DNA of 64,000 nt from Blastobasis lacticolella (GCA_905147135.1 LR990057.1:2046001-2110000), one strand, 5' to 3'. Positions 52,191 to 62,574 are shown, numbered from the stretch's first letter. The notes: generated by a model from the sequence alone, not told the origin. Translations and numbers: made by a program.

Positions 52191-53057
52191 CATAAACACG
52201 GGCCCTCAGTTGCACCAAAGATAACTAACAAAACTAATCCAATACAATGCATTCAAAAGAAAATCCCCTGGAGAAATGACAACAATGCAAGGCTGCCAAG
52301 TCAGATTGTGCAACTCCTGGCTCCAGAACTCCAGCGGCCGTTTACCTTGCAATTTTGAAATTGGCTCGAATGCAACAAAACTGTGGGTACCGACGGAGCG
52401 GACGCCTCTAGCTTTAGTCATTGGACGTTTTCCAAATGTCTGTGCCGATCTAGCAAGCTGATAGGGCAACGTAGTTGTACTACGTAACCGGTTCGGGGGT
52501 GTTCAAACTATACACAGTCATGGAGGGGGGGAGGTTCTTAGGTCTTCGTCACGTAGTCAATATTCTCTAGGAAAATCACGTGCTTTTTCGAGCTATATCC
52601 AAATTCTTTCACTTGTAACTTTGCGTCACGCGGCAAGCGCCGTATTAATGAAGATAAATATGAGCGATCTATTTTTTTAGTTTCTGTTTGCAAAACATGA
52701 TTTAATATGAGTTACTACCTCTTCTAGTCTAGGCATGTACTATGGGTGGTCACCGTCTATTGATCTGTCTGCATCGACGTAGTATCTAGCTGATGGACGT
52801 AGGATGTAATAAGGCTATCCCACCAAGAGTCCTCTTATGTAAGTGATCAGATATCTTATGTATCTGATCATGAAAACGCAGTGTTCTGAAATCACAATAT
52901 TGCGATCAATAACTTTTTTTAAAGTATTACAATATAGCCGGGTATCACCAAAAGCAAAATGACGAGCAAAAATAACTACGAGTAGGTCACTTGCCAAAGA
53001 AAAAAGGGTTTAATAAGTAAAATAAAACTTATTTAGTTAAAGTAAATAAATATAAAA
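52191..53057. other. Unassigned stretch
   Basis: The open frames at 52206-52469 (minus) and 52276-52461 (plus) overlap and have no recognisable domain. Confidence 0.3.
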
Positions 53058-53293
53058 ATGCTTGGACAATTTCACACAGTGCCAGCTAGCCCCAAAGTAA
53101 GCAAAGCTTGTTGTATAATGATAAACTTCTTATATAAGCCACTTTTTTTTAAATACATTATTTTTATACATACCACACCCAGATGAGCAACAGCAATTAA
53201 AACCCATCATTTCAATTTCTGCTCGACCTGGAATCGAACCCGAGATCTCCTCTTGGCAGACCGGCATATTAACCAACTGAAGCACCCAGGTCA
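53058..53293 (-). mobile_element. SINE-A copy
   Basis: GGACAATTTCACACAGTGCC at the tail, TCAATTTCTGCTCGACCTGG at the junction, head with GATCTCGGGTTCGATTCCAG on minus. Slight internal deletion in the middle (AGCTTGTTGTATAATGATAA). Confidence 0.85.
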
Positions 53294-53524
53294 TATACTC
53301 AGGTATAATTTGATGCTCGACAAAGCTTGCTTACCCCGCTGTATTGGTAGCTCGCTTTCCTCACGTGTCGTTTCGACGTGAAGCCTTTCAAGCCAATGGA
53401 AATCTAGATCTGCAATCGCAGGTGCAGCATTGTAGTGCACACTTTGGACTGGATGTGTGGATGTGTGTCCTCTAATGGAGAGGAAAAATATTTTTAAATA
53501 AAACTGAATTGAAGAGCGACCGAA

Positions 53525-53700
53525 TGTGAAACCATGATCCAATCTGGCCAGGTTCCCCTCGTAGCAGGGACATGGAAGTCGGATGGCAGTCGCTCCACTG
53601 TAATTACCTGATCTGCCAATTCCTGGATCTTAGTCAAGGCGGATCCGGGCCCTCGTGCGCTAGAACACAACAGGGATATAAACGCCAAGATGATGATGAT
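53525..53700 (+). mobile_element. SINE-B 3' half with GATGAT tail
   Basis: GAAACCATGATCCAATCTGG, TCCACTGTAATTACCTGATC, GGATCTTAGTCAAGGCGGAT, ACACAACAGGGATATAAACG then CCAAGATGATGATGATGATG. Keeps the tandem tail. Confidence 0.85.
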
Positions 53701-55168
53701 GATGAATCAGCCATATTTGAAAACAAAAGCTGCTGTTTCAAGCGAACAATAAAGACTAACAATTATTTTGGGAAATGAACGTTGTGGCCTTGACCTCTGA
53801 TATACAACACATTAGAGGCCCCTCTCACGCGCGGCAGTCTTACCACTAAAACTGAATCGATATGTTTGCTAACTTGACGTTTTGTATCAAATAGTCTGCG
53901 ACAAATGGCTCACTTGGATCTCAATCGAGAGTTTGACATGTATTTTTGTATTGTACGTTTATATTGTATTTAAAAAAATTAAGTTATGTTTTTAATGTAT
54001 CCATTGTCACTCACGCGACCGAGACGAATCTAACAACCTTATATGTTAAAATGCATTAAGCCGTTAAGTAGCCCATGCCAAAGAAATGGACATACAATGA
54101 GCAGTTTTCCAATAGGTATCTAAAGCATTCCTAACGACTCCCTAGATGGCGCCCCGACAATTTTGGAATGATAATCGCTTGAAATAGGTTCTTAGCAAAG
54201 AGGATATAATCACTGGGTACGTTGTATTGGATAATATTGTATTCATCAATAGTTTTTAACCCTTTAGAGGTTGTAATAAACTATTACAAACAAAATAAAC
54301 ATCAATTTGACTGAGTCAATTCGTTTCATGGACACTAGGATCAAGAATGGACGCAATACAAATCACAGATAATATGAAAGGTTTGTATTAAAATACATTT
54401 CGTTGAACCTTTTATAAAAAAAAATACCAAAATTGTAGGAGCGCCATCTATTGAGGCTTTTTGAAACCAATTGATAATACCTACTGGAAAACTCCTCATT
54501 ATATACTCCCAAAAAAATCCCTTCCTCCGACGTAGTCAGGTAAAAACACAAGAAAATAGAAGACATATCATGCGAGCTGACAAAAACAAGTCTCATAACA
54601 GTCATAAAAAGTCTCTATGTAGACATACTTGTAACGTTAACGTTCTTGTAGAGATAGTGCAGAGAGAGCACCAAACAATCACCGCGAACTACAAGTCTCT
54701 ACGTATAGTTCCCGCAAAGCGTAAGTAGGGCACTTCATTAGACAGGATTCTCTGGTAGAACGCCCATTGGCGGCTAGATCAATCGATTGGCGGCGAAACT
54801 TTTCCCATTTCTGCACATTTGCATATCGGATGGTGCTCAAGCCTCCAAGTGGCTTGAGCCCCTTGAACGAGACCAACTTCCAACCAGCCGTATGTATAAC
54901 CTATCCGTATTATTAACAATGTGGTTACTTGGACTCGTTGTTAAGGTTTCTCATTTCATTTTTTCCGTATCACAGTTTTCGAATGATTTCACAATATTAT
55001 TTAGTACTTACATGAGACACCCTGTTAGGGCATTGCAACCAAAGTGAGAGAGAGCATGCATTATTTACATAATGTCATAGTTAAGTATCTAATTAAGAGT
55101 ACAAATTAATTCCCTAAATAAGAATTAATAATTAGTTACAGATTAAAATAACAATTAATTAATTTGTG
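53701..55168. other. Unassigned stretch
   Basis: The open frames at 54363-54605, 54471-54728 and 54679-54876 overlap on opposite strands. None shows a domain I recognise. Confidence 0.35.
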
Positions 55169-55430
55169 GACCTGAGTGGTTTAAAGGTCTTCATGCCGGT
55201 CTGCCACGCAAGAGGTCCCGGGTGCGATTCCCGGCCGGGCAGAAATTGAAATGATGAATTTTAATTTCTGTTACGGGTCTGGGTGTTCTATGTATAATAA
55301 GTATGTATTCAAAAAGTATTTAAGTAGTATATCAGTTATCCAGCACCCATAGTACACGGTTTGCTTAGTTTGGGGCTAGATGGCGCTGTGTGAATTTGTC
55401 CACGAATATTTATTTTTATTTATTTATTTT
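55169..55430 (+). mobile_element. SINE-A copy, best full-length forward example
   Basis: Head 55169-55243: GACCTGAGTGGTTTAAAGG, CCGGTCTGCCACGCAAGAGG, TCCCGGGTGCGATTCCCGGC. The CTGCCACGC anticodon arm and the GAGGTCCCGGG...CCCGGCC T-arm match tRNA-Gly(GCC). The body ends GGGGCTAGATGGCGCTGTGT then GAATTTGTCCACGAATA and a TTTATT-rich tail. It lies directly upstream of the LINE. Confidence 0.9.
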
Positions 55431-55544
55431 ATAATAATTCTCGGAATTATATTGATCGATTTTACGTTCGCCTCGCCATCTAGCGAGGCAATGGGGCCAG
55501 CCTTCTAGGCAGTTTTCTTAGGACCTGGGGCAAATGTATTAATC

Positions 55545-56223
55545 ATGTCACATTTTTAATTTATCTTTAAGTACGGGCAAATACCCTGATCAGTTTAAAA
55601 TATCACGAGTATGTCCAATACCTAAATCTGGTGATACTTCCTGCGTTGAAAACAATCGACCAATAGCCATACTGTCGTCACCAGCAAAAGTTTTCGAATA
55701 TATTTTACACAACAAAATTGATTTGCAGATAAAACCATACATGTCTGATTGTCAGCACGGTTTCAGAAGTCAACGTTCTGTCAATACGAATTTACTAAGT
55801 CTCACAGACTTCGTATCACAGTGTCTTGACAGAGATTCCCAAGTAGACGTAGTTTACTTCGATTTTCAGAAGGCATTTGATTGTGTGGACAATGACGTCT
55901 TGCTCTCCAAACTTTATGCCAAGGGATTCAGCCCTGGGTTATTACAATTCTTTGCCGATTACCTCCGTGACCGTCGACAATATGTACGGTATGGTTGTTA
56001 TGTTTCCAACTCATATCCCACGCGTTCTGGTGTTAGTCAGGGTTCTATTCTCGGTCCACAATTGTTCACGATTATGGTTGATGATCTCAAATCTGTAGTC
56101 AAACATTCCAGGTGTCTGCTTTATGCAGACGACCTTAAGGTATTTTGTGAGATAAAAGAACCCGAGGATAGCATATTACTCCAGGCCGACATTGATGCAA
56201 TTCTTCAATGGAGCAATAATAAC
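55545..56223 (+). CDS. LINE reverse transcriptase, N-terminal part
   Basis: About 226 codons of RT, from finger to palm, open to the DIRS junction. FDFQKAFD and YADD supply the catalytic Asp residues. Beyond 56223 the frame runs into DIRS sequence and stops soon after, so the listed open frame (to 56292) contains foreign residues at its end. No start codon of its own: the true N-terminus and any endonuclease were lost by 5' truncation. Confidence 0.9.
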
Positions 56224-56270
56224 GGTGTTTTACCTGAAAATAAAACACATATTAAATACTTACCTTATTT

Positions 56271-56433
56271 GAAGCTTACTAGTTTGAGATAGGCCCCTAT
56301 CTGTTTTCCGTTTCCGCTTTGCCTTTCTCTTTCCATATAGCTCTGTCCTGCTCATCACCCCCGCTCGGCGATCCCCACCAGGCAGCCGCGACCGGTCTGA
56401 GGAACCGCGGTCCGCGGTCGGCTTGCTTCATTG
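56271..56433. repeat. DIRS left inverted terminal repeat
   Basis: 163 bp from GAAGCTTACTAGTTTGAGAT to CGGTCGGCTTGCTTCATTG, the inverted complement of 61518-61680 with one difference (GTCCTG against GTCTTG). Contains the GC-rich CGCGACCGGTCTGAGGAACC then GCGGTCCGCGGTCGG. Confidence 0.95.
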
Positions 56434-56462
56434 TGTCGAAAACACCAGGCAGAATTTAAATT

Positions 56463-56562
56463 GTAAGCTTCAAATAAGGTAAGTATTTAATATGTGTTTT
56501 ATTTTCAGGTAAAACACCGTTATTAAATCCTTGACCGTTATTTGAAGCTTACTAGTTTGAGA
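56463..56562. repeat. DIRS internal complementary region
   Basis: 56463-56521 is the exact inverted complement of the left outer end (56221-56279). 56522-56562 is the inverted complement of the right outer end (61663-61702) with one difference. The junction at 56521/56522 reads, on the minus strand, GGATTTAATAACGGTG, i.e. the two element ends joined head to tail. In the DIRS replication model this region templates circle closure. Confidence 0.93.
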
Positions 56563-56919
56563 CGTGTTTGTTATCGCCTGGTGATGGGGACGCCAAGGTG
56601 AAGGTTTAGTACCTAAATATATATAGGTGTACTGTAGGTATGTAAGTATAGAGATACCTAGATTCCATAGGTATGTAAAATATAAGGTTATAAACTTTTT
56701 ATGGAATCATTAATTAAGTATACTTAACTTATAAGGGTGATGAGCATCTTATTTTCAAACCGGATCAGGCAAATAATTCAATGTCAGTTAGTTAATAATT
56801 CTAAAATGAAGTAAAACATTCAATGGAACATAAAAATAATTTGTTATTTACTTCTTTATTCCCTTAATTAACTGGGTTAATCAAGCTTGTAACCTTATTA
56901 ATATTGGCAGGAGTTTGCA

Positions 56920-57715
56920 TTATCTCCCGTTGTCGCGATGACCGATGCGTCGGTAGAAAGGGCAAAAGTATAACGAGTTACCACGAGACAATATCTCGTC
57001 GGCTGGGACATTATCCGACCAATTCTTCGAGAGCTATTGCTGTATGTGAAACTCCTTTAGGGTGACCCCTGGTAGTTATAAATTGACATGTAGATTTAGC
57101 GGTCCTGCACCTGTCTATAGCAAGGTTCACTAAGTGGTTTGTCCGAAATACAGGGTACAAATTTTTATTAACAGGAATTGAAACAAAATTCCAGCCTGAC
57201 TATCTGTAGTTAGCGTTGTCGGTTTTCGAACCAAATATTTGCCATAACATTACGCTGTTATCTTGAATGAGGTGATCTGAATCAACGGCCAATAGCGTTA
57301 AATCGTGGACACGTCTGCCAGAGCATAAAAGACTGTGACTATAGACAGAAAATAGACTGTTTTCATCAGGGCCTTTTTGCTTAAGTCACGATGTCAATGT
57401 CCCAAATTGGTTGCTTCCGATGTATAGGTTTCATAAAGGCAATAGATTTCAATATGTGTTTGACAAGAGTGTGGGAACTCAAGGACTCCGTACTTTCTGC
57501 ATTACATAAAGTAGCCACTACAGACTTCTGCAAAAGTTTTGTGTATAAAGACAATCCGTGGTGAAGGTGTAAGACAGCGAAAAAAGAACTACGATAGGTC
57601 CGGTTGGAATTAGCGAATCCACAGAAGATTTCGCAGCCCAACTAAGCCATCTTTTCCATGCTACATGGTAAGTCTTGCCTGTAGATGCACGCCAAGATGC
57701 TGGCAACAACTTTTT
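56920..57715 (-). pseudogene. DIRS tyrosine recombinase, broken
   Basis: Read on minus: ASWRASTGKTYHVAWKRWLS (57640-57700, the SAM-like N-terminal domain), VVATLCNAESTESLSSHTLV (57450-57520), CSGRRVHDLTLLAVDSDH (57275-57326, carrying the first catalytic Arg in GRR at 57311-57316), QFITTRGHPKGVSHTAI (57045-57095), and NWSDNVPADEILSRGNS then FYRR with the candidate nucleophile Tyr codon at 56953-56955. Pieces lie in different frames, with at least one in-frame stop (after NANYR near 57205) and a deletion before NWSDN. Catalyses integration in intact DIRS; not functional here. Confidence 0.85.
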
Positions 57716-57964
57716 CTAATTTTAGTTTCAACCTGTCAAACTCCTTGACCAACCCCACATTTCCAGACCTCCAGAATGAGCATTAGCTGTACTCTGTATA
57801 GAGGAAGGTTGGTCGCTGTGTCTATTAGGCTGTGTATACTCCTCGCGCCGAGTTCAGATGTGATATAAACTTGGGATCAGGTAAGGCGGCGGAAAGACCC
57901 ATGCTAGATTGTACGCCCACAGACGGGAGAATGCATCGCTGAACATAGCTTGTGTCGTTCAAGT

Positions 57965-58630
57965 CTAGAGATACGTAACTTGGCAATCACGTGAGTATGG
58001 TCTGACGCGAACTAGTCTATCACTGGTGACCCGAACTTCAAAAATATTTTCTGGATTGCTTGTGGAAGGAGATGCCATTAAGGTGGCGAACGGTGCCGGA
58101 ACAGGTAATCGGCATGAACATTGTATAATCCGGGTATGTACCCCTATTTGATGCAAGTTCAGTAATTGAAATACCCTGACAGTTATGTCCATTAAGGGTG
58201 GGGATTTTGTCCCGCCTTTGGTGCGAATATATGAAACTACCCTTTGCTTGTCGCATTACACAAGCATTGTCGTCTGACTCAACATCTCCTACACATTGCA
58301 ATGCAATAGCTTTTCCTGTTTCGTCCACAGCCCCGATATGGGGACACTGACAGTTGTAACCCCCAAGCCAAATCTGACGCGTCTGTCGTGAGAAACTGCC
58401 TGGGTGGTGAATAAAGGATAGCTGAGGATTCAATGCATCAATGGCAATTGTGAAGCCATCATAATAACTTGCCTTACACTTCGACGGGAGGCTTTTCTTG
58501 CCGAAAGTTTTCAGGATGGAATTTTGTAATAGTAGGAGAGCACGGAAACGCAATCTGCCTCTTGGGACGTCAAAACTTGCAAGGATTAGCATGCCAATCA
58601 CACTCTGTAAGTCTTTATCATTGTGCACAC
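57965..58630 (-). pseudogene. DIRS RNase H and connection region, broken
   Basis: Downstream of the RT: QSVIGMLILASFDVPRGRL and RFRALLLLQNSILKTFGK (58480-58610), then a decayed RNase H region with frameshifts (LNPQLSFIHHPGSF near 58400-58440) and MDITVRVFQLLNLHQIGVHT at 58130-58192. The listed 261-codon open frame joins RT and this region. Its last third is probably out of the true frame in places. Confidence 0.7.
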
Positions 58631-59240
58631 TTTGTTGGTGATGTTCATAATGTTTCTGGTTTGTCCAAGGGTTCCAGTATATTCCTAAAAATGCTTGACA
58701 TTTTTGTGAAATAACAATCGAATCGTAATTTATTTGCCATCCTAGATATTGCAGGTGATGCAACAGTAACTGAACATGCTCTTGTAACGTCTGCTTGTCT
58801 TGGTGGACCAGGAAGTCGTCCAAGTAAACGATTATGCGTAGGTCTTGAGCTCGCAGAAGTCATGTCATCCAATTGGTTATGGAAGCAAAAACTTTCGGAG
58901 CTGTGCAAAGACCGAACGGGAGACATGTCATCTGCAACAGCTCCCCTTTGTAGACAAGGCGTAGAAACCGGCGGTGAGCCGGGACCACTGGTAAATGAAA
59001 ATGGGCCTAAGACAGGTCGATCTTGCATAAGCAATCCCCTGGTTGGAGGAAACCCGGGACACTCGATATATTTATTAGTCTGAATGTGCAATATGGGCCT
59101 TCCTTATGATTTGACATGATTAAAGGAGGCTTTTGGAGAAGAGGTATGCGATATATCTATATTATTTTCAACAAGAAATTCGGTGCTCCTATGATTTTCC
59201 ATTGCCTGTGGAATTGTTGCAAGCATCCCGCCCTGAACAG
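58600..59240 (-). pseudogene. DIRS reverse transcriptase, broken
   Basis: Minus-strand blocks: IGAPNFLL near 59190, KPPLIMSNHKEGPYCTF near 59090-59140, CKIDLS then a stop then [19 protein letters not shown] near 58960-59030, [20 protein letters not shown] near 58900-58960, and YLDD at 58815-58826 followed by LQEHVQLLLHHLQYLGWQIN. Typical of DIRS and Ty3-like palms. Two or more premature stops and a frame change near 58800-58860. Confidence 0.85.
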
Positions 59241-59479
59241 TTCCGAGTCAATATTTTCGCTTTTTTGCTGACCAATTTAGTCTCTGCGGGCGGCGCGGCC
59301 CGTTTTCTGCTGTAATTGCTCGACGAGCTTGAGCTTGAGCTCGAGGAAGAACTACTCGATGACACTGAACTACTCCTAGTACTGGATTTGGTTAATCACA
59401 GTCCTGGCACGTTACTCTTTGTTCTAGTAATGGGCATTGCTGGGACCTTGACGTCCACCACGTTGGCGAAATGATCCTC

Positions 59480-60560
59480 TTGTGATATGCGCCGTGTGAC
59501 GGTGAGCACTATGATTATGATTTCTAAAACCCGGTCAAAGAGTCGGTTGTTACAACAACCCTGCGAGGGTTGATTGTAATGGCTGTAATTAGGATAATGC
59601 GCTGGAGCGCAGCATCCGTAGCTGGTACCCTGCGAGGGTCCATCATCACTAGTCGACCCCTGCGGGGGGTAACAACAACCCTGCGAGGGTTGATTGTAAT
59701 GGCTGTAATTAGGATAATGCGCTGGAGCGCAGCATCCGTAGCTGGTACCCTGCGAGGGTCCATCATCACTAGTCGACCCCTGCGGGGGGTAACAACAACC
59801 CTGTGCGGGTTGATCATAATGGCTGTATTTTGGATAATGCGCTGGAGTGCAGCATCCGTAGCTGGTACCCTGCGAGGGTCCATCATCACTAGTCGACCCC
59901 TGCGGGGGGTGACAACAACCCTGTGAGGGTTGATCATAATGGCTGTATTTTGGATAATGCGCTGGAGTGCAGCATCCGTAGCTGGTACCCTGCGAGGGTC
60001 CATCATCACTAGTCGATATCTGCGGGGAGTGACAACAACCCTGCGAGGGTTGATTATAATGACTATAATTAGTATAATGCGCTGGAGCGCAGCATCCGCA
60101 GCTGAAACCCTGCGAGGGTCCATTATCACTACTCGACCCCTGCGGGGGGTGATAACAACCCTGTGAGGGTTGATTATAATGGCTGTATTTAGGATAATGC
60201 GCTGGAAAGCAGCATCCGTTGCTGGTACCCTGCGAGGGTCCATCATCACTAGTCGACCCCTGCGGTGGGTGACGTTAAGGCTTGACAGCTCTAGCTTGCA
60301 AAGCAGAACCGGTGTTAGTGGACTTGACCACAAAAGCTTTTTTAACTACTCCAGCTTTTTCAAGAACTGACGTCAACAGTTAACTATTAAATAGGCATTG
60401 GTCATATGGTGGCACCTTGCGAAGGGCCGACTTGATTAAAGGGTTACGAGCATTGTTAATGATGCCATCGCGACGCATCTGTACCGTTTCCGCTCTGTGC
60501 CCACTAATTAATTGAAGTAATCAGAGGATACTTTAGAATATTCTCCTTTAGAAAATAACT
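59480..60560 (-). pseudogene. DIRS gag-like ORF, C-terminal part with repeats
   Basis: Right to left: SGHRAETVQMRRDGIINNAR near 60430-60510 (with stops around), then SVLEKAGVVKKAFVV and KSTNTGSALQARAVKP (60275-60370), a TAA stop at about 60275, then the 40-residue repeat array, then SFRQRGGRQGPSNAHY (59420-59480). The order of a conserved domain, a low-complexity repeat and a basic Arg/Gly tail fits a nucleic-acid-binding capsid-like protein. The longest open frame here (59524-60333) is a different, shifted frame of the array and probably spurious. Confidence 0.7.
59557..60270 (-). repeat. Six 120-bp tandem repeats in DIRS gag
   Basis: Period 120 bp (40 codons), so no frame is disrupted by copy-number change. 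In the frame continuous with the upstream gag residues each unit reads GSTSDDGPSQGTSYGCCAPA then HYPNYSHYNQPSQGCCYPPQ: rich in Gly, Ser, Tyr, Cys, Pro and Gln. Units 1 and 2 (59560-59800) are almost identical; unit 5 (59990-60110) is the most diverged. Confidence 0.9.
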
Positions 60561-60599
60561 CCATCATCTTTTCACGTAAACTGTCATTACTCAAGTTGT

Positions 60600-61517
60600 C
60601 ACCTTGAAGCTCTTTAAACAAGTTGTTTAAGGACACAGAGAGTGTTTATGAAGATTCACAGCGAGGTATTTATGAATAGCATCTACACTACGTCAGTTGA
60701 CGTGATTCCTTACGTCCCCCCTTTTTTTATTACTACGTCGAGGACGACGGTGGTGACGATTTGAGGAATTTTTCTTTTAGTGTCTATTATTCTAAAGAAC
60801 AATTAAATGAACAGAAATACGTTACATAGTAATTTGTGTAATATTCAATTACTTTTAAACACAAAATTACATTTTAGTTATTAAAATCATAAGAAAAGAG
60901 ACAGAAGGTAACATAAGTTTTGAAGCACCCGCAACCACACCATAATTGATTAGATTGCTAGATTCATCCATCTATACCCAAATAAAACAGTTTACCAACT
61001 AAAAATAATGTGGGTAGGTGCCAAACAATGAAAAAAGAAAGGACTATATTAATGAGCTGTAAATTAAATACACAAGTAATACAAAACGAACGGCAGTGCC
61101 GTTAAAAATTTAAAATCTAAAACGATTGACTATTTTCGTATCTAAAAAGAAAAAATTAATATGTAGGCATAGTATGTAGGTAAGTTTATAAACTGTAGTA
61201 GGTTCACAAAAATTTTGATATGCTTAATTTACATGTCAAGAAACAATGTAATGTCTTTGAACCATTATTATAAAATCAGGCACGAATACCCAACAATATA
61301 ATATTATTTTATTCACTCGAAAAAGAAGAGAAAATCCAATAGCACTTACCAGATGAAGGCGAGTCGATTCTGATTTAACTTATTTGTAAATTGAACTCAC
61401 GAAGGAATATTATTTTAAATTAACACTTATGTAGTGTTATAATATTATTTTAATTTTAGTTTCTTCCGGTTGCTCGAAAGTTTTAGAGACAAACGTACGC
61501 GGCGGAAAACAAGACGC
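60600..61517. other. DIRS 5' region
   Basis: AT-rich between gag remnants and the right terminal repeat. 60700-60780 on minus encodes an Arg-rich patch (GACGTAGTAATAAAAAAAGG on minus). A donor-like CTGGTAAGTGC lies at 61347-61357 on minus. No intact gene. Confidence 0.5.
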
Positions 61518-61680
61518 CAATGAAGCAAGCCGACCGCGGACCGCGGTTCCTCAGACCGGTCGCGGCTGCCTGGTGGGGATCGCCGAGCGGGGGTGATGAG
61601 CAAGACAGAGCTATATGGAAAGAGAAAGGCAAAGCGGAAACGGAAAACAGATAGGGGCCTATCTCAAACTAGTAAGCTTC
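61518..61680. repeat. DIRS right inverted terminal repeat
   Basis: 163 bp from CAATGAAGCAAGCCGACCGC to CTCAAACTAGTAAGCTTC. This is the 5' end of the element, since the genes read leftwards. A promoter is expected here in DIRS elements, but none is identified by motif. Confidence 0.95.
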
Positions 61681-61702
61681 TAATAACGGTCAAGGATTTA
61701 AT

Positions 61703-62467
61703 AACAAACTTCAAATGAATATTGCGAAATGCTCTACTATCTCCTTTACCAGATCTCGTAATCCAATACCATCCATGTACTACTTAGGAGCAGATTTAAT
61801 AACACGAGTGGAAACAGTAACTGATCTTGGCGTCATATTTGACCAAAAATTATCGTTTAATGAACATATAAAAAATCTAGCGGTTGATGGTTATAAAAGA
61901 TTAGGTTTCATTATTCGTAACACAAAGGACTTTCATAATGTTAGTGCGATTACTTTAATTTACACTGCGTTAGTGCGTACAAAATTAGAGACAGGGGCGG
62001 TCGTGTGGGGTCCACACGAAAGTTCATACAGACTTTTATTAGAAAAAGTGCAAAAGGCATTCTTACGTTTTTTGTTTAAAAAACTATATAGGTATTACCC
62101 ATTTCTGTATCCTACAAAATATCTTCTGGGGGCATTGGGCTTTAATTCCTTGGAGGTACGCCGGAATTTTAATTTAATGATGATCTTTTGTAAAATTTTA
62201 CGTAGTGAACTTGACTGTCCTGATCTCGTATCACGCATCTGCTCATTGTTCGTACCTTATAAGTATACGCGGTTCCGTAGCAATCGTATCCGGTTGCTGG
62301 CTGTGGACAGTTGTCGCACGGTGGCCCATAGTAATTCGCCTTTGGTAAAATCACGCATCCTGCTGAATGGTCTTCTCAGCTCGGCGTCGGACTGCGACTT
62401 GTTTGCGGACCGTTTCTGTGTTGTTTGTAAATTTATTTTAAGATTTTGTGAAAATTGTGATACATGA
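61703..62467 (+). CDS. LINE reverse transcriptase, C-terminal part
   Basis: Begins in frame at AAC (61703-61705), directly continuing the left half. Contains the post-YADD block (AKCSTISFTRSRN), the thumb-like DLGVIFDQKLSFNEHIKNL and a C-terminal domain with LLEKVQKAFLRFLFKKLY, ending in a Cys-containing stretch (FCVVCKFILRFCENC). The Met at 61715 is internal and not a real start. Confidence 0.9.
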   Translation, partial: NKLQMNIAKCSTISFTRSRNPIPSMYYLGADLITRVETVTDLGVIFDQKLSFNEHIKNLAVDGYKRLGFIIRNTKDFHNVSAITLIYTALVRTKLETGAVVWGPHESSYRLLLEKVQKAFLRFLFKKLYRYYPFLYPTKYLLGALGFNSLEVRRNFNLMMIFCKILRSELDCPDLVSRICSLFVPYKYTRFRSNRIRLLAVDSCRTVAHSNSPLVKSRILLNGLLSSASDCDLFADRFCVVCKFILRFCENCDT

Positions 62468-62574
62468 AAGTATCACACCAACCATTATGATAAATTTGAA
62501 TGTTGTGCACAGTGCTTTGGCTCGCTGTAATGCTGTGTACTTTCTGTAATATTAAATAAATAAATAAATCATCA

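Larger units (their letters stand above)
56217..61705 (-). mobile_element. DIRS-type tyrosine-recombinase retrotransposon, about 5.48 kb
   Basis: Complete in outline: both ends carry TAATAAC (56217-56223 and 61699-61705), with inverted terminal repeats (56271-56433 and 61518-61680), an internal complementary region (56463-56562), and, reading right to left, gag, RT, RNase H and tyrosine recombinase remnants. This architecture (inverted ends, internal complementary region, recombinase in place of integrase, no target duplication) defines the DIRS order. A methyltransferase-like domain, common in DIRS, was not seen. Genes hold stops and frameshifts, so this copy is not autonomous. Confidence 0.92.
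55545..62570 (+). mobile_element. Non-LTR retrotransposon (jockey/CR1-like), 5' truncated, split by DIRS
   Basis: Left part 55545-56223 and right part 61703-62570. The reading frame enters at about 55545 (no start, 5' truncated) and has RT blocks RVCPIPKSGD, NNRPIAILSSPAKVFE, DCQHGFRSQRSV, VYFDFQKAFDCVDND, TRSGVSQGSILGPQLF and YADD (56122-56133). The right part continues NIAKCSTISFTRSRN, VTDLGVIFDQKLSFNEHI and the C-terminal region to the stop at 62465-62467. The 3' end is CTGTAATATTAAATAAATAA then ATAAATC. With the DIRS removed, the frame runs on through AAT AAC AAA without a stop, so the LINE was intact here when hit. The clade is judged by motif feel only. Confidence 0.9.

Noticed and set aside
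58862..59083. Plus-strand open frame in the DIRS RT region
   Set aside because: Antisense to recognisable RT blocks on the minus strand.
59557..60270. CRISPR-like array
   Set aside because: The regular spacing is a plain 120-bp tandem repeat with no distinct spacers, inside a eukaryotic retrotransposon.
59524..60333. 269-codon open frame as a repetitive host protein
   Set aside because: It is a shifted frame of the 120-bp DIRS gag repeats. The frame continuous with recognisable gag residues is different, and the period of 40 codons keeps all frames open.
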